Source: Diospyros lotus (taxonomy: Eukaryota > Streptophyta > Magnoliopsida > Ericales > Ebenaceae). Taken from it: a DNA stretch of 64,000 nt. Positions 63,951 through 64,000 of this stretch are shown here, in pieces; within the stretch, counting starts at the first letter, position 1, and each line of letters begins with the position of its first letter. The stretch is from NCBI RefSeq assembly GCF_014633365.1, contig NC_068351.1, positions 24,710,366 to 24,774,365 on the forward strand, written 5' to 3'. The notes beneath the pieces are model-generated. The model worked only from the letters and a program-made list of their open reading frames with translations. It was not told where the DNA came from and ran no database searches. A program made the position numbers and the translations under genes.

Positions 63951-64000
63951 GGTTTGCAAGCAAGGCAATTGGGTTGGGATGGGCTAGCCTCAGGTGGGTT

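Noticed and set aside
1..64000. CRISPR arrays, operons or other bacterial systems
   Set aside because: Content is plant nuclear throughout; the tandem repeats lack uniform spacers and any associated genes.
1..64000. Canonical tRNA genes
   Set aside because: Apart from the tRNA-derived SINE and primer-site sequences I saw no cloverleaf with paired A and B boxes; a tRNA scan would settle this.

Overview
The window reads as nuclear DNA of a seed plant, most likely a eudicot with a large repeat-rich genome. The reasons are tRNA-iMet-primed Ty1/copia and Ty3/gypsy elements, Cassandra TRIMs carrying 5S-rRNA-like sequence, a plant Au-type SINE, hAT and PIF/Harbinger elements, a type I MADS-box gene and a plant SDR110C-type dehydrogenase. 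I cannot name the species. Ordinary genes are scarce: one intact MADS gene (42926-43606, -), one intact dehydrogenase (53603-54397, -) and one recognisable first coding exon of a PIG-P-like gene (5500-5686, -). Almost everything else is transposable elements, many nested.

Layout. 1-3.8 kb: a short composite LTR element whose two LTRs each contain a Cassandra LTR, a copia reverse transcriptase fragment, and two Cassandra elements meeting head to head. 3.8-7.9 kb: SINE, PIG-P exon, GC-rich repeat. 7.9-16.3 kb: a copia element with both LTRs; its RT region is replaced by a minus-strand, 3'-truncated gypsy element, which itself holds a 428-bp TRIM with a perfect target-site duplication (TSD). 16.8-20.4 kb: Harbinger remnant, a non-autonomous hAT with 8-bp TSD, and CT-rich sequence. 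20.4-35.8 kb: an hAT transposon with a decayed transposase, split by a complete 11.8-kb Tat-lineage gypsy element (TSD ATTTA). 36-42.9 kb: solo Cassandra LTR, Tourist-like MITE, minisatellite, AT-rich DNA. 44.2-47.7 kb: a Tat derivative that lost pol. 50.1-52.9 kb: a 2.8-kb solo LTR. 55.5-62 kb: a third Tat copy with a pol deletion and a 2.5-kb solo LTR inserted in gag. 62.7-64 kb: a 96-bp tandem repeat and GA-rich repeats.

The most notable unit is the Tat element at 21253-33096. Its gag-pol keeps a single frame over 5.6 kb, broken only by seven nonsense codons. Downstream of pol, on the opposite strand, lies a gene with GT-AG introns that preserve the frame and a candidate TATA box of its own. 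The second most notable is the composite TRIM at 243-1108, which appears to have captured a 5S-bearing Cassandra LTR inside its own LTR and then moved with it.

All calls come from reading the sequence. No database search, alignment program or expression data were used, and boundaries are supported by TSDs only where stated.
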